Below, one piece after another: positions 1-12,691 of a DNA stretch of 64,000 nt (its first letter is position 1; each line of letters starts with the position of its first letter). The position numbers and the translations under genes were made by a program. The stretch covers positions 6,211,492 to 6,275,491 of the forward strand of contig JAJEKV010000002.1 of assembly GCA_021234155.1 (NCBI GenBank), read 5' to 3'. The notes beneath the pieces are model-generated. The model saw nothing but the letters and a program-made list of their open reading frames with translations, searched no databases and was not told the origin of the DNA. This DNA is from Isoetes taiwanensis. Taxonomy: Eukaryota; Streptophyta; Lycopodiopsida; Isoetales; Isoetaceae.

Positions 1-3000
1 CGTGACGTTTTTACTTATGTAGTTTTTTTTTTCGGACTCGCCGAAGTCGAAAAGCTCCTCGCGACCCTTTGACTTTCAGAAGCATTCTCAGTTTCTCGAC
101 TCAGCGAGTCGAAACCCCAAAGGAAAACGAAATGATAGATGTTAGGGCTTTCTCGACTACAGTCGAAAAAGCCAATCGGTAAATTCCTTTTTACCTTATG
201 TAGCCGCACTCGCTGCTATTGTGTTCTGCATATAATGCCGCCAAATGGCTGGTCGGGCGTTCACGTAAGAACCCCGACTCGCTTTGGTAAGCATTCATTC
301 TGATCCTTTGCGTAATTCCTCCTTTCCTCCTCACCGCAATACTTATACCGCTTCAATCGGATACGCACCGTCACGCCTTAACCGGATGTCTTTTTCCTTC
401 AGTTCTTCTGACGCACCAACAACTCACCGGCCGACTGGCTGAAGGTATGAGAACTGTGCATCGATCTCGCAGCGATGTCGCATCTATCGGGTGTCGCACT
501 TCCGCGATGTGTGGCCGGATTAAATCGGTTGAACAAGTACGACACTCCGCGCGTACCTTCGGGAAGCGTCCGATGTCCAAGATAAAATTTTGTGTGCTAT
601 TCCCTAACGTAATAATACCGGTTACCGGGCCTACCAGGCTCCCTCTCCTGGAAACTCCGACCGCCTTCATCCGATCCATTAATTGGGAGTCGACTATATC
701 TTCGTCAGCTTCATCATCCGATTCTCCTCCCTGTAGCTATCTTCTCCATCTTTGGTCTTGTCCGACTTTTGTCTTTATGAAACCACAACTTCCCTCCCCA
801 CTCTACCGAGTGGCTCTAGGAGTCTTCAAAGATGCTGGAGTGAAGCTCCTCCTGTTGAATGCTTTTTCCCACTGGAAATCTCCATTCCAAGCTCCCCGGA
901 TGTTGAAGGCTCCGCCTCCTTCATCCCTTCCGCATCCTTCCACCTGCGTTCCGATAATTAAAGGCTTCTATTTTTCTCGACATGCCCTTCGCCTTTGCTC
1001 TGCCGAAGAGTGAGAATAATTGAAACCGATAATTTTTCTGTGGTGGTAGAACTTACTCTTCCTCGCAACCTCCACATGAAAATGTTAGATGCTTCAACTG
1101 GCTACCAGGACGAGAGCACAACACCCACCTTCTTGTACTTGTCTCCGAGCTCTTCTTTGGGTCCCTCCGGTGGAGAAATGATTCCTTTCCTTCCTAATTT
1201 ACCGATACTCCCGCCATGTTCACCAAGAATCCGGTGTGTCAAGAAGCTCACCTCGATGGACGAAATCCGGAGTTCTACCAGCTGATCACTAGTGAGTCCT
1301 CACGGAATGCCTTCGCAAGACCAAAAGCGATTGATCGCTAGGGGTTGTAGAGTCTCGACTCAAAGAAAACCCTCGTGAGCTCAATTGAGCTCTGCCTTTC
1401 CTCTTGCTGCCGCTAGGAACTGCAAGATCTCCGTTCTGACCTCGCCTTCTTGACGGAGTCGACATGTCTCAGATGCCCCCAAGATTTCTTCCGGCCAACC
1501 CTTCTTCAGAATTCAAGTTTCCTCCGCTGTAGGTTTTTCCTTAGGATCCACGCAAAAAGATCGCTTTGTTCTTTAATTTGAATTTAAGGACATGCAATCA
1601 TTTAAGAAAAAGCGGCTATAAGTACAAAGACGCCCGCTTTAGCCCTTCCAAACACCATTTTCAAATTGAACTACATCCGGTGGACTTAGCGGAGTTTTGA
1701 GTGTAGATTATCTTCACCGCGCATTGGCTTTAATTTTGAGTTGTGGAGATCGATCAGTAAGCGGCCTTAATGGGCGCTATCGCCGTAAGTTCCCCACGCC
1801 TTTGCTCGTATTTTTCCGACGCTGTTAAAAGCGCTTGATTTCAATCGGATGAGCACCGAGCTAAGGTAGAGTTTATGAGGAGCCGCCGAAGACGAACTCC
1901 TGGCGATCACCGCGGCAATGGAACGGGGAATATGCCACCTAGAATCGCATTGATACAAGTATTAGATGGTAATGACTTTGACAGGCCGCATTAAGAAGCA
2001 AAGCCCTGAGAGGTCATGATCCGTGGATACAATGGCTCAAGGAATTACCGCGAAGAGGTGGGAGCTCTGTAGATGCCCTCGTAAGTTATTTTGCATGTAT
2101 CATGCCATCCGGTGGTTTAGATCATGAACTGCCCATAAGCTCGATCGATTAGTGTTTTCCTTTGTCGAAAGCATTTCTCGCCTTCCGAGATGAATTACTT
2201 CCTCGGGTCAGAGATGCCTGCGACGAAACAATGGATCTGGGGTAAACGGAACAGCCCGCGGTTGTGGTCATGGAATGTCCGCTTTTAAAGTGCATTTTTT
2301 CTTGAATGTTGTATATAGATCAAAGCAGTCTAAGGCCTAGAGATGCCTCCCCGTGTTAGCCCGAGAGGCTCTATCTAGCCTTCCGGAATCCACCCTCTCG
2401 CAATATTCGAGGAAGATGGTTCAAGGAGAGTGGCTCGCATGTGCTAGAGGCACTTGGGACTAAAGACGTGAGGCTGTGTTTCCTCGGTTAGTTAGATCTT
2501 CCACCGAGTCTCGCATTATCTCGGTTTTAAGATGGTTCTCGGCGAGAGGGCTCCCACCGGTCGGTGCCACCGCACTACAAGCATTGTGAGAATTACCGTT
2601 AAGGGATTCCTCGACTCTGCGAGTCGAATGCAGCTCGTTTGATATTTTCACTCGCACGAATGCCTTGTTTCATCGATAACCTGATAGTACACATGGAGTG
2701 CCGGCCGATAGCATTCGACTATAGAATGCGCATAAAGAAAGCTCAGGTTCTCGCGTTAGTTTACCCCAACCGGCATTCCATCCCCTTCGCAGAATATTCA
2801 ATTTTAAGATGTTTCAAGGAGACGGTCTCCTCGACCTGGTAGAGGCCACCGCGACCATACACACGAGAATTGGCTTGTTAAGAAAGCGGTTCCAGATAAA
2901 TTTAAACCACTGCGCAATATCCGGTAAGATAGTTTGAAGGAGAGGAGCAGACCGCCACCAGGGCACCTCGAATGCAATTGAAGTCAGGCTTTCTCGAATT

Positions 3001-3480
3001 TCACGAAGTCAGAAAGCAGCCACATCTTCGCTGGCTTAGCTTGTTTTCATTCCACCGGTTCTCCCTCGCAATATCTCGATGATATTCTGGCGAGAGCGGC
3101 TCGGATCGGGTGGTGGGAGGCACCCTCGCGAACAGCCGTAGCATCACATTCCTCGACTTCCAGTCGAAGCGCCGCAGCAGGGCCGGAAAAGAATGTGAAG
3201 TACGCAGCAGCCGGGAAAAGAATGTGTGAAGACGCTGGTAGTCGTAGGTAATTCGGACTTCGCTATCGAATTTTCATTCAAACAACCGTAGTGTATATTC
3301 CTCTCTCGAAAGTCGAGAAATTCCCTCGACTCGCGAGTCAGAAGAAGGCCCGCAGACTCGGATTGTTGGTGATGAGGGCCCCTCAACCTTCCAAATGAAA
3401 GCCTTGATCCCTTCCGTGATCTCCTCGCAAAGGGAGGGGATATGTCATAGGAATTGGGTGACGCAGTCAATTCCTGCCTT
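1..3480. repeat. Decayed repeat block, relatively GC-rich, with short palindromes
   Basis: No intact gene is visible; open frames are short and lack known motifs. The base composition is richer in CpG and GC than the following kilobases. A short near-palindrome built on TCGACT/AGTCGA recurs at about 96-112, 152-165, 2611-2627, 3153-3167 and 3325-3340. The block is probably an old transposable-element derivative, since a weak RNase H-like stretch occurs at 1885-1953, but the family cannot be named. Confidence 0.45.
1885..1953 (+). pseudogene. RNase H-like remnant of a retroelement (weak)
   Basis: One frame reads AEDELLAITAAMERGICHLE, which resembles the second acidic helix of plant retroelement RNase H domains (AE-x-AL-x-A-x6-G-x3-L). 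A stop follows, and the flanks are broken by stops and frame changes. The match is short, so this is a suggestion only. A LINE or LTR element would both fit. Confidence 0.25.
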
Positions 3481-4740
3481 AGTTGATAGTTAGAAAAAGA
3501 TCTCTAGCTATGTTCCTATATATTAAACATCTATGGTGACAGAGTAATTTCTTTGTGAATCATTCCTGTAATGTTCTGTTAATGCTCTAATATCTTTACT
3601 TCCTAACACTGCCTCTCATGTGATTTATCCTATTGTTTGCTACTACCTACCTTCACTATTCTCACTTTGTGCCCGTGTGCAAATGTATCTCAATTCAACA
3701 ACAACTAAAAAGATAACAAAACAAAACAATACAAAAAGGAAAATGACAACGAGAGACAATGAGATTAATGAGAAAACGAGAACAAGAGAGACAAATAAGA
3801 TCAAAAAAGGGGTATGACATTACAAAAACATACCCCGGAAGATTTATCGGATGAGGAGGAAGCTCCCGGTTCGGATTCCATGTGGCTGCAAGCGCTCGCA
3901 GTTTGAATAAGGATTTCTGGGCCGAAATTGTATCACAATAATAAGAGCAAGTAAAAATATAAGTAAAAATATAAGAGCAAAAATAAGAGCAAGAAAACAA
4001 CGTAATATAAGTAAAAAATGCATGAAAGGACTTACGAAAACTAAAAAGAAGCAAAGAAAAAAAGCCCAAAACTTAAGGTGAGAAGAACCTCACTTCTTCT
4101 TTCGCGCGAATTCGCACTGAATGACTCAATCATTAAACCCGCTACTGGATGACCTGACCGTCAATCGCCGGCCATATGATGCCCGAAACGGCCCGGGTTC
4201 GTCATCACCGGAAGGAAAACCGCCTGGGCGTGGTGTCGTAGAGCCGCCAAGAGTGACTGGCGGGAAAATGTGGGAGTAAAAGAAATCGGCTCTGGGGAGA
4301 GAAGAGGGTGCAAGCGACTCCCCAGGGTCGCACTCTAACCCCGCAGAAAAGTGCACATGGCGTATCCGCCGCAGGGCCATGCCCGCGGACGCGGCGGTAT
4401 GGTTGGTTGACATACATCCCACTTCCTCGAGGAGTTTTCCACGGGCCTTGACAAGATATTAAAGGCCGTGCCGCGTTTATATATGCGCCAAGTGCTGTGT
4501 ATTTTACTGGCGATTATATAGTTTCCGGCAAATGCCAGTTATGGTTTTAATGTTTGCTATATGGTTTGGCATTGAATATGGTTGTATGGTTTAATATGGT
4601 TATATGATTTCGTGGTTATATACGCCTGTATGGTTTATATTTAATATGTTTGTATGGTTTTATATGGTGGTTTATATGGTCATATTTGTGGTGTCGGGGA
4701 TATATGGTTTTAATGTGTGCTTTTCTGGTCCGGGAGCATG
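3481..4740. repeat. AT-rich low-complexity stretch
   Basis: Positions 3938-4020 repeat short units of the type AATAAGAGCAAG / TAAAAATATAAG. Positions 4542-4714 repeat degenerate TATGGTT-type units (ATGGTTTATATGGT and variants). The part in between (4100-4440) is more GC-rich and open in several frames but shows no recognisable domain. No gene is called. Confidence 0.5.
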
Positions 4741-7700
4741 AGATGAGTAAAACGGGAGCCGCGAAGTCAGCCATTGTGCCATTGCCCAGCTCCAATGGAG
4801 GAAGATGGGTTGCTTTGTTGCACCTTGCAACGCAGACGCGTGATTTGCAAGAGGGCATAATAACCGCAGCTTGGATCCGATGCGTGAACAGGATGAAAGG
4901 TCAGATGATCACCCTGAGTTGGCATCAGGAAGCTTCTTATCGGGTTGGGATACAATCATGTCCCGTGGAAGCTCTAGTGATTGCATTGTGTGCTCGGGTT
5001 GCCGGAGTCCCAAACTCAAATATGGAGATGGCCAATTAGATATATTACACACAAGAATGGCAGGATAGTCCTGAATCCCCTATTCAACTGTTACATACCC
5101 CAAGACCCACTCAAGGGCCATGTGGAAGATTTGGTGGTCGATGAGCATCCTTTGATCACTAGGGAAGAGACATTATGTTTTTCATAAAAGGCAAATAAGG
5201 GTGCCCAAGAGGCCTAGAAGGGACAAAATATTTAGAAAGGATGGAAAGTATGGCCCCAACCAAAGAAAAACCTAGAGGCAATTAGGGGACAAGAGTGTTG
5301 CAACCTAGATTGCACAAGCAAAGATGCTGCTGTGGATGACCTCGCGGCAGAGAAGGTCCCAATACATTGGATGTACTTTAAAAAAGATGATTAATTTCAT
5401 CTACTCCTTGTGTAAGAATTCCGCCTATGATGAAAACACAGGAAGGCTACTATATCAATTGAGGGGCATGAGGGTATGTATGAGAGCATTGATGGATTCT
5501 TGGGTGAGCAAGTTCCCATTCCCACAGACTGGCGTGTTAGAAAGGGGCATGAGCTTTGTTCCAACATGGTAATGCACTCACTTTGAAACTCTAGAGCAAA
5601 TACCTCAAGGCTGTTGCAGTCTTCGAGCTTTGTGGAGATACATGTCTCAATCTATGCCCCAGCCAAGCCTGAGTGGTGAACGAAAGCACCTGCAAAAGCG
5701 AGTGGTGCAAAGGGTGTTGCCACAACACTATATCCAAAAGGAGGCCTTAAAGAGGTCAACTCCATCCTAGAAACCACGAGGTGGAGGTAGGCCTCTTCCC
5801 AATCACATTTCAAAGAAGTTATGGAGCACTCACTTCCTCAGACGCGGAGTGTCTCGCAGAACACATGCCATTCTTGGGGTGCAACACTTGCATTCAACTC
5901 AAGGATACACTTGCATCAACCGCACAAAGAAAGAAAGAATGGCAATTAGAGCAATTTGGTATCACCAAAGGACCAAATATCAGCGTAGACAAATAGGTAT
6001 TGGCAAAGGGAGAACATTTTCGAGATGTTCGACAAATTTTTTTGTATAATTCATGATAAGATGGACCAACACAAGACTTTCTTGCCAAAGCGATCTCTTT
6101 ACCCAAGCCGCTGTCAAAATCGCCGCATGAAAGTAAGTCCGGCGGGTGTCTTAATTACTACGGTCAGTGGAACCGAAACATATGGTCATTTTTGTGCTTT
6201 GATCTATGGAGGGATGATCCAAACTTCCATGTGAGCTCTATTTTCAAGTGCTTGAGAACACTAGAGAAAGGATCGGAGAAGGGTGGAGGTATTCCCTTTT
6301 AGCACCCATTTTTGAGGCTTTGATGGATGATCAACCGCTTTGTTACCAAAGGCGTATAAAAAAGCTCACATCCAAGGTGTCTATAGTGAATCAAGGAGGA
6401 CTTGGAGCTGATTTTACTTGAGAAACCACCGCCTCGAGGAGCTATGTGTTCAATCGGACAACCGCTGAGAAAGAAAAACAAGAATAGATGGATGTTTGGG
6501 GGCAATGTCATAATTTGACAACAAGGGGAGTATTCAAAGTTGTGAAAGTGGAATTCATGATGGTTGGGTACACGATGATGATATAGATGGATTCTTTTGA
6601 ACTTTCTCCACCAAGCTCAAAGAGAGAAAAAACGGACTAGTCTCCCCGAACTAATGGATGTGTTTGAGAGTCGATTGACCCCAACCCAATGGCTTTCTTG
6701 ATGGATGAGGTGCCGATTGGAAATCATTTGTAGAGGGATAATTTGCTAGATGGTGGGTAAGGACCGAAGTTGGGTGAAAGCATATTAGCCTACATAAAAA
6801 ATTACCAAAAAGGTACTTTTTCTCGTAATTTCCGCGGAAAGTACCTCAATTGTATTTCCAAAGTACCTGCACTGTAAGTTTGACTAAAAGGAATTGTGTT
6901 ATGTTCAAGAGTAGCAAAGACATACATGTTGTAAGGTTCCCTAGATGTCAACAAGATGTTAAGGACCCAAATATATCATCATCTTTTGACTACCCGTAGT
7001 ATTTTCCGTGTAGTTTCCCAAAAACATGTAGACCCTAACATGCTCTTACCCAGCTTTTGACAAAGACACACTAAGCCACTTCCGCCTAAGTTTTGGGTTA
7101 GGGATGGAATACCAATCATGCAATATAAGTGGAGACTGTGACAAGTTGTGGATGCCTCAGACAAGGAATCTTGTTAAAGAGGTGCCACGGGCAAAGTTCT
7201 CATTCCTAAAGGGCAAAATTAAAACCACTAAATTCCTTCAAGATTGTCAAAGACTCTAGCCAACAAAGGAAGGGCATCAAGGATTACATAACGCATCAGG
7301 GATGCTGCGTTCAAAATGGAAAGCACACCTCCACTCTTAAGAAAAATCAAATGACCCCTAATCAAGTTATGGGAGAAAGTTGTGACATGCTTAGAAACCT
7401 GAACAACCATGGGAGGAAGCTAAGAGATCTGCTCTTGCCGCGAGCTTCAAGATGGGAGGGTTCTCAAGGGAGCGCTAATATCTAAGAATGTTCACTTGGG
7501 TCCCAACAAGGGTTCCTCCAAGTGGTTTGGGAAGCAAGGCCCCAAAGTCAAGTGGTTTTGATCTTTCCCCGAGTGGGATCTTTGAGGACATCAAGGAAGG
7601 ATACTTTGTGCTAGTAAGGCCTGAGCGATGAGGACCCGCCCATGGTTAGGGGGTGGCACTCTCTCATGTAACCACCACTATGCCCGATGGAGAGGAGTTA

Positions 7701-8160
7701 CGCCCCGATTCCAAATTCAATATTGGGAGCCCATTGGGAGATACAAGAAGGGTTAACTTTGAAGGAGCAATACAATCGACATTGTCTGGAGAAGAAGTGA
7801 GGGTAAATTATGCCGATCCTCAAAGAGGGAATTGGTGGAGTGTGGGTATGGTCATATTCCAGTTCCCAACACCGCAAAGGGACAACACACAAGATCCCAA
7901 AAGGGAGATGGACAAAGCCATGAGCAACCTCCATGCTATATCATTGTATGAGGGTAGATAATATTGAGTAGCTTGAAAACTTTTCTCAACTAGTGGTTTG
8001 TAAAATTTGTGAGGAAAAACAAGTAACCCAACCCTGGTGTGATCCAGAATTTATTCAAGGCGTAAATAAATTCAAAAAAAATTATAAGTGTGAGTATTCC
8101 ATTTTCACCCAATCCCAAAATGCAAGATTTGTCCCAATTTTAATTCAAATACTTAATTTA
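4741..8160. other. Gene-poor stretch, open frames without recognisable domains
   Basis: The longest plausible frame is 7653-7961 (plus, 102 codons). It contains a tract like SGEEVRVNYADPQRGNW but no domain I recognise. Neighbouring frames at 6300-7650 are interrupted by stops. The stretch reads like a decayed retroelement or a lost gene. I see no RNA gene, terminal repeat or promoter here. Confidence 0.3.
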
Positions 8161-8161
8161 G

Positions 8162-8183
8162 TTTTTTTTTTTTTTTTTTTTTT
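8162..8183. repeat. Poly-T run (22 nt)
   Basis: An uninterrupted T run. It could be the reverse complement of the poly-A tail of a minus-strand retroposon, but no matching element body or target duplication was found. Confidence 0.6.
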
Positions 8184-11100
8184 CAATCAAGGCATTTAAT
8201 CTTGGTATGAGGAGCTCCCAACAATTGGCTCTCCGGTTTTTTCTTTCGAATCACTTCGCTGGGATGTCGGATCCGAAAGCCACACGCTACGGAATCATCC
8301 TCCATAACTGATTTCACAACATTGGTGGCACCATAAAAATGCTTAATCGAAAGCATGGCTATAATCGCTGGCGGCAAGGTCCTTCTTCCGGGACATGCCG
8401 ATATGGCTCTTTTCCTTCCCTTTGGTAATGGAGGCCTTTAACCGCAAAATCAAGCAGCCCGTTTTACATTTTTTTTTCCTCCAACAAAACAAGCACAACA
8501 ACCTTTTCATTCTCGCTCAAGATGTTCTCCCTCGGGCCGCAAAGATGTAGTTCATAAGAATAGCTTCACATGGATTTAAGCCTATTTTTAATGACTTTGT
8601 GCTTATGAACGGAAGACCTGTAATTCATTTTTGTCTTTTAATTGTTGGAATGTGGAAGAATTAACAAAAACCGACTCACCGGTGGATGGGAATGAAAAAT
8701 TTGTACTTTTAATTTGTGGAAGCTGTTCTTCGCAGACATCAAGTGTAAGCCGTCTCCAAAAAGAATGTAAAATAATATGTATGCAATAGATTTGTCGAGA
8801 TTGGCTGGGTGCTGTGTGTATGACTCCGCCTAATGTATGGCATCATCCGTACCGCCATGCAGGTGGTAATATATTGTTTTGTTAGCTTAAATCCTCAATT
8901 GATAAGTGGGGATGTGGATGTGGTTCATTCTTTGCAACTCATAAAGGTTCATATTGCAATTGGACCGTAGTTGTAGAATTTTTGAATAAAGGTTTCATAT
9001 TTTTATCTTTATTTTTTGTTTTCTTCATTGTAGTTAGAGAAAGAGAAGGAACCTAAGGATGCAAAACCGAAGGGAGAAGGAGGAGTTTCAAAGCCGCGGT
9101 TACAAATACAGCTGAATCGTACATATTATATGAAGACATGTTGAAGAATGCAGAGAATTCCTGGAGGGGCATGCCCGAAGTTGGAACCTTCCTTACAAGG
9201 AGAGAAACGTTGACATCCGTTATCAAAGCAAATGTGATCAAGAATTGATGTGGCTATTCAGAAACGTGCCGTGAACGAATCCTTAATCCTAAGCTCCCAA
9301 ATGGTACGAAAATTTGAGACTATAGGGAAGATAACCTCACCTCAAAATTTGAACCTTTCAATAATCTAGTGAAGGTATCACCGCTTCATTTACTTAACTA
9401 GTTATATCTCATATAAATTCAAATTTATTAACCTTGGTTTGGCAAATGCCTTTGTCCCTCTATGCAATTGGCAAATTGTGAACCTTGCGGAATTTTGACC
9501 TACATTCAAATCAAATTTGCAAGAGTTTGGTTCGATTCATTAGGGTTTCTTTATTTGCGTCGTCAGATTCTCGACATCTCAAGCAACCACCGCGCATTCT
9601 TCCGCAGCATTATAAGTGCGTACCGCTTAATAACTTTTAGTAAATCTCGGGAATTCTACTTCTATTCTAACCTCCTTTGAAGCTGCCATTTGGCGGCTAA
9701 TCAATTTAAACCTCCATTGTAGCTTATGTAGTATATAATCACCACTTCAAATGTTCCATTTTCTCTCTGACCATTGTATTTTAAAGTTTTGTTGTATTCT
9801 TACAACCCAATCCCTCCACAGTTATTTATACTGTGGTTTAAAACGTTGGTCGCAGATATATTGTGGAGGATAAAGGCCACCTATTACGGCATGATAAGAT
9901 AGCCACAAACATGTAACGCTATTATCTCGTTAAATAAATGTTATGGTTCTAGCAACAACCGGAAATAAACGTACGTAGGGAGTAATGCTCCACATGGCGA
10001 CTTAAGCTTCCACTGTAATGCCAACACGCATCCTAATTTTGTTCTTATTTTTATTTAGTACATGCTCCTCATTCTAGCTTTCTCTTCTTCTTAATAGACT
10101 TAATCCAACCATCAATTAGTGAGGGCCTCTGGCCTGTACGAGATTTCCGCCATACAAAATTGAGGCACATGATCGAAGTATATGCCCGGTCGCGACACTT
10201 TGCCGCAGGAAAACGCGTCATGTATAAGACATCTCAATGGCTATGCATACCACATGTGTCTCTTCCCATCTTTCCTTATTCTAACCGGCCAATTAGTAAC
10301 CTCTCCCTTTCTCTTTATCTTGTTTGCCCCGCTTTCTCAATCAAGGCTTTTGCCCCTTTTAATTGGTTTTGCCTGATGTTCAAAGCATTGGAATTTATTT
10401 TTCTCTAGGTAAGTTTGTAACACCTGAATACCTTCTCTTAACTGCCATGGAATTTCATTTGTTAGCGGGTCATGGAGCTATGAAGATGCTAGACATTTTG
10501 GGGAATCTCATCGCTATGATCGGTTGAAGTGCCACAGTACAAGACCCCTGGTCTAGAAATTCATGTTTTAGAGTCATTTGTTAGAACTATTTTAGGTTTA
10601 ATTCCCCCTCGAGGGCTACTGAAGTTGTATATATACAGTATGTTTAATAAACATAATCTTCAACAACCAAGAAGAGATAGGACCCAAATGGGCTTTGCAC
10701 CACATTAACTTCCCTTGATCTTGCACTTCTGTGTTAACGAGATTCGTCAGCCAATTCAAGTCAACGGATTTTTGTTTCAAGCACCTGTTTTAAACCACTT
10801 TGAGGGAAGGATTACATATTTTGTATTACACATGATGTATGGGTATGAGGCCAAAGGTAAACAGGAAATTGATTGCATGGTATGTATGAGGTCTAATAAT
10901 TGTATAGTTAGAAACCTAATGTTTTCTTTGTCTAAGCTTGCAGGCAAGGGTTTTATAGAAATCTAGTTTTATTTTACCTTTATTTTGCCTATCAAAAGCA
11001 TTCATGCGTAATTCACATAGTTTGGGAATCAAATGTAAAACATTACCAAATGGCATTTTTCCCACTACCGATGCACTTAAGCCAGTATTAGTAGTAGAGC

Positions 11101-12176
11101 TTACTAATGAGGGGTACGTTTTGAGACCATGCATTCTCCCTAATGAAACCTAAGAAACAAAACCCAAAGACCCAAAAGGAATACCATTCATTGCTTCTTG
11201 GGGAAATCTAGAAAAATATGTTGAAGATCTAATTTGGATGGTGTATTAGGGAACTTAAGACAATATGGGGGGTCTAATGGGGTCTAATATGACCACGATG
11301 GACATCCACTTTTCAAATTTGGTATCGTATATATATGATTATCGATACAAAATGGGTGAAATGAACCAAAATCATGAGCTCTGTGAGAATCTTTTCAAGG
11401 TATAAATGTGATCTCTTTCTTGATAATAATTCTATAGTAACCTTCGTATTATAAAAGAAACTCTCTATCATATGGGTAGCGCTAAATTTATAGAGGAACT
11501 CTATCAAGAGTCCGTTCATCTACTACTCGAAAGCGTCGATGATGAAGGGCTAGGAGAATCTTTTACTTAGGATCTTAGGGAGTCAGGAGGAATATCATGA
11601 GAGTCTTGCAAAAGAGGGAATGCATAGGAATCCCAAAGAGAGGCATCTAATGTGGTTCAATTTGAGGGAATTTAAAGGGAATCTAAGAGTGGATCTTGGT
11701 GAATAAAAGGCGTGGGAGTCTAGGGGGTCTTCTGGGGATCTTAGAATCTAAAAGAATCTTGGGCTCATCTTCTACCATCAGGGGATCTTTTTGATGGGTG
11801 TGTTTTGTGAAGAATTAGATGCTTCATGGAGTCCACTCATATTTACGGCACTTGGTGGGTATGAAAAGCCAAAGCTCTGGTGATGGTAGATGTCTTTGAG
11901 ATATGCTCAAAAGAATATGCTCGAAGGATGCCAAACCAATCCTCCTCTCGTTGCTAAGAGCATTTCCAGAAACAATCTCAACTATCGTCTTAAAAGAGCT
12001 AGCCCAGAAACTAAAGTCTTTTGGAAGCCTGCCGCGTGAAAATGCTTTAGGCAGGGGCTACAAAATAGATTGCCAGGCGGTACCAGAGTGGACTATGAGA
12101 GATCTTTAGCACCTGCTGGCTACAAATAGCTCACGCATGGCAGAAATCAGGCTAAAAATTTTCTTAGCCACGTTGT
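8184..12176. other. Intergenic, nothing assigned
   Basis: At 9030-9245 two adjoining plus frames read like coding sequence (a lysine/glutamate-rich segment followed by a segment containing MPEVGTFLTRRETL) but change frame and match nothing I know. At 11240-11790 variants of GGATCTTAGG and GAATCT recur irregularly. Otherwise the sequence is AT-rich without genes. Confidence 0.35.
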
Positions 12177-12266
12177 CCCTTGGAGTGTCGGGCAAAGTCC
12201 AGGGAACACTAGAGATCAACTCCCTTGGAGTGTTGGGCAAAGTCCAGGGAACACTAGAGATCAACT
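12177..12266. repeat. Tandem duplication of a 45-bp unit
   Basis: Two head-to-tail copies (12177-12221 and 12222-12266) that differ at about one base. The unit begins CCCTTGGAGTGT and ends GAGATCAACT. The near-identity suggests a recent slippage event. Confidence 0.9.
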
Positions 12267-12691
12267 GGTTGAAAGTGAAAATTTTTCAATTACTACATTG
12301 TAGAAAATCTTCCACCAAGTTTTTTATCAAGATCCTTTCATTTTTTATTAAGACAATGCAATGTGATGTTTTATCAAGATAATGCAAAGTTAAGTTCTGG
12401 CTCTAAACACAAGATATGCAACTAGCTAAAGTGACCATAGGAAATTTTCCGATGGGAACTAAAAAATTTGACCAACACGGGCTCTAGTGTTGCATTTACC
12501 ATGTCCAAACGAGGTGTCATTAATGGATTGCATATGTGCAGGAAAAAAAATCCTCCGAGGTTCATGTTGGATCTGCTGGGTGCATTGAATGACACCTATA
12601 AACTGGTCAGATTCCTCAAGCCATTTTGGAGAGAAAATCAGAAATGTAGAAACAAATCCCCAGGGACTCTACTAGGCTGTCATGTTTATTT

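Noticed and set aside
447-1013. A 188-codon plus-strand frame
   Set aside because: The opposite strand is open over part of the same stretch, the composition is Ser/Pro/Cys-rich without a domain, and it sits in a decayed repeat block.
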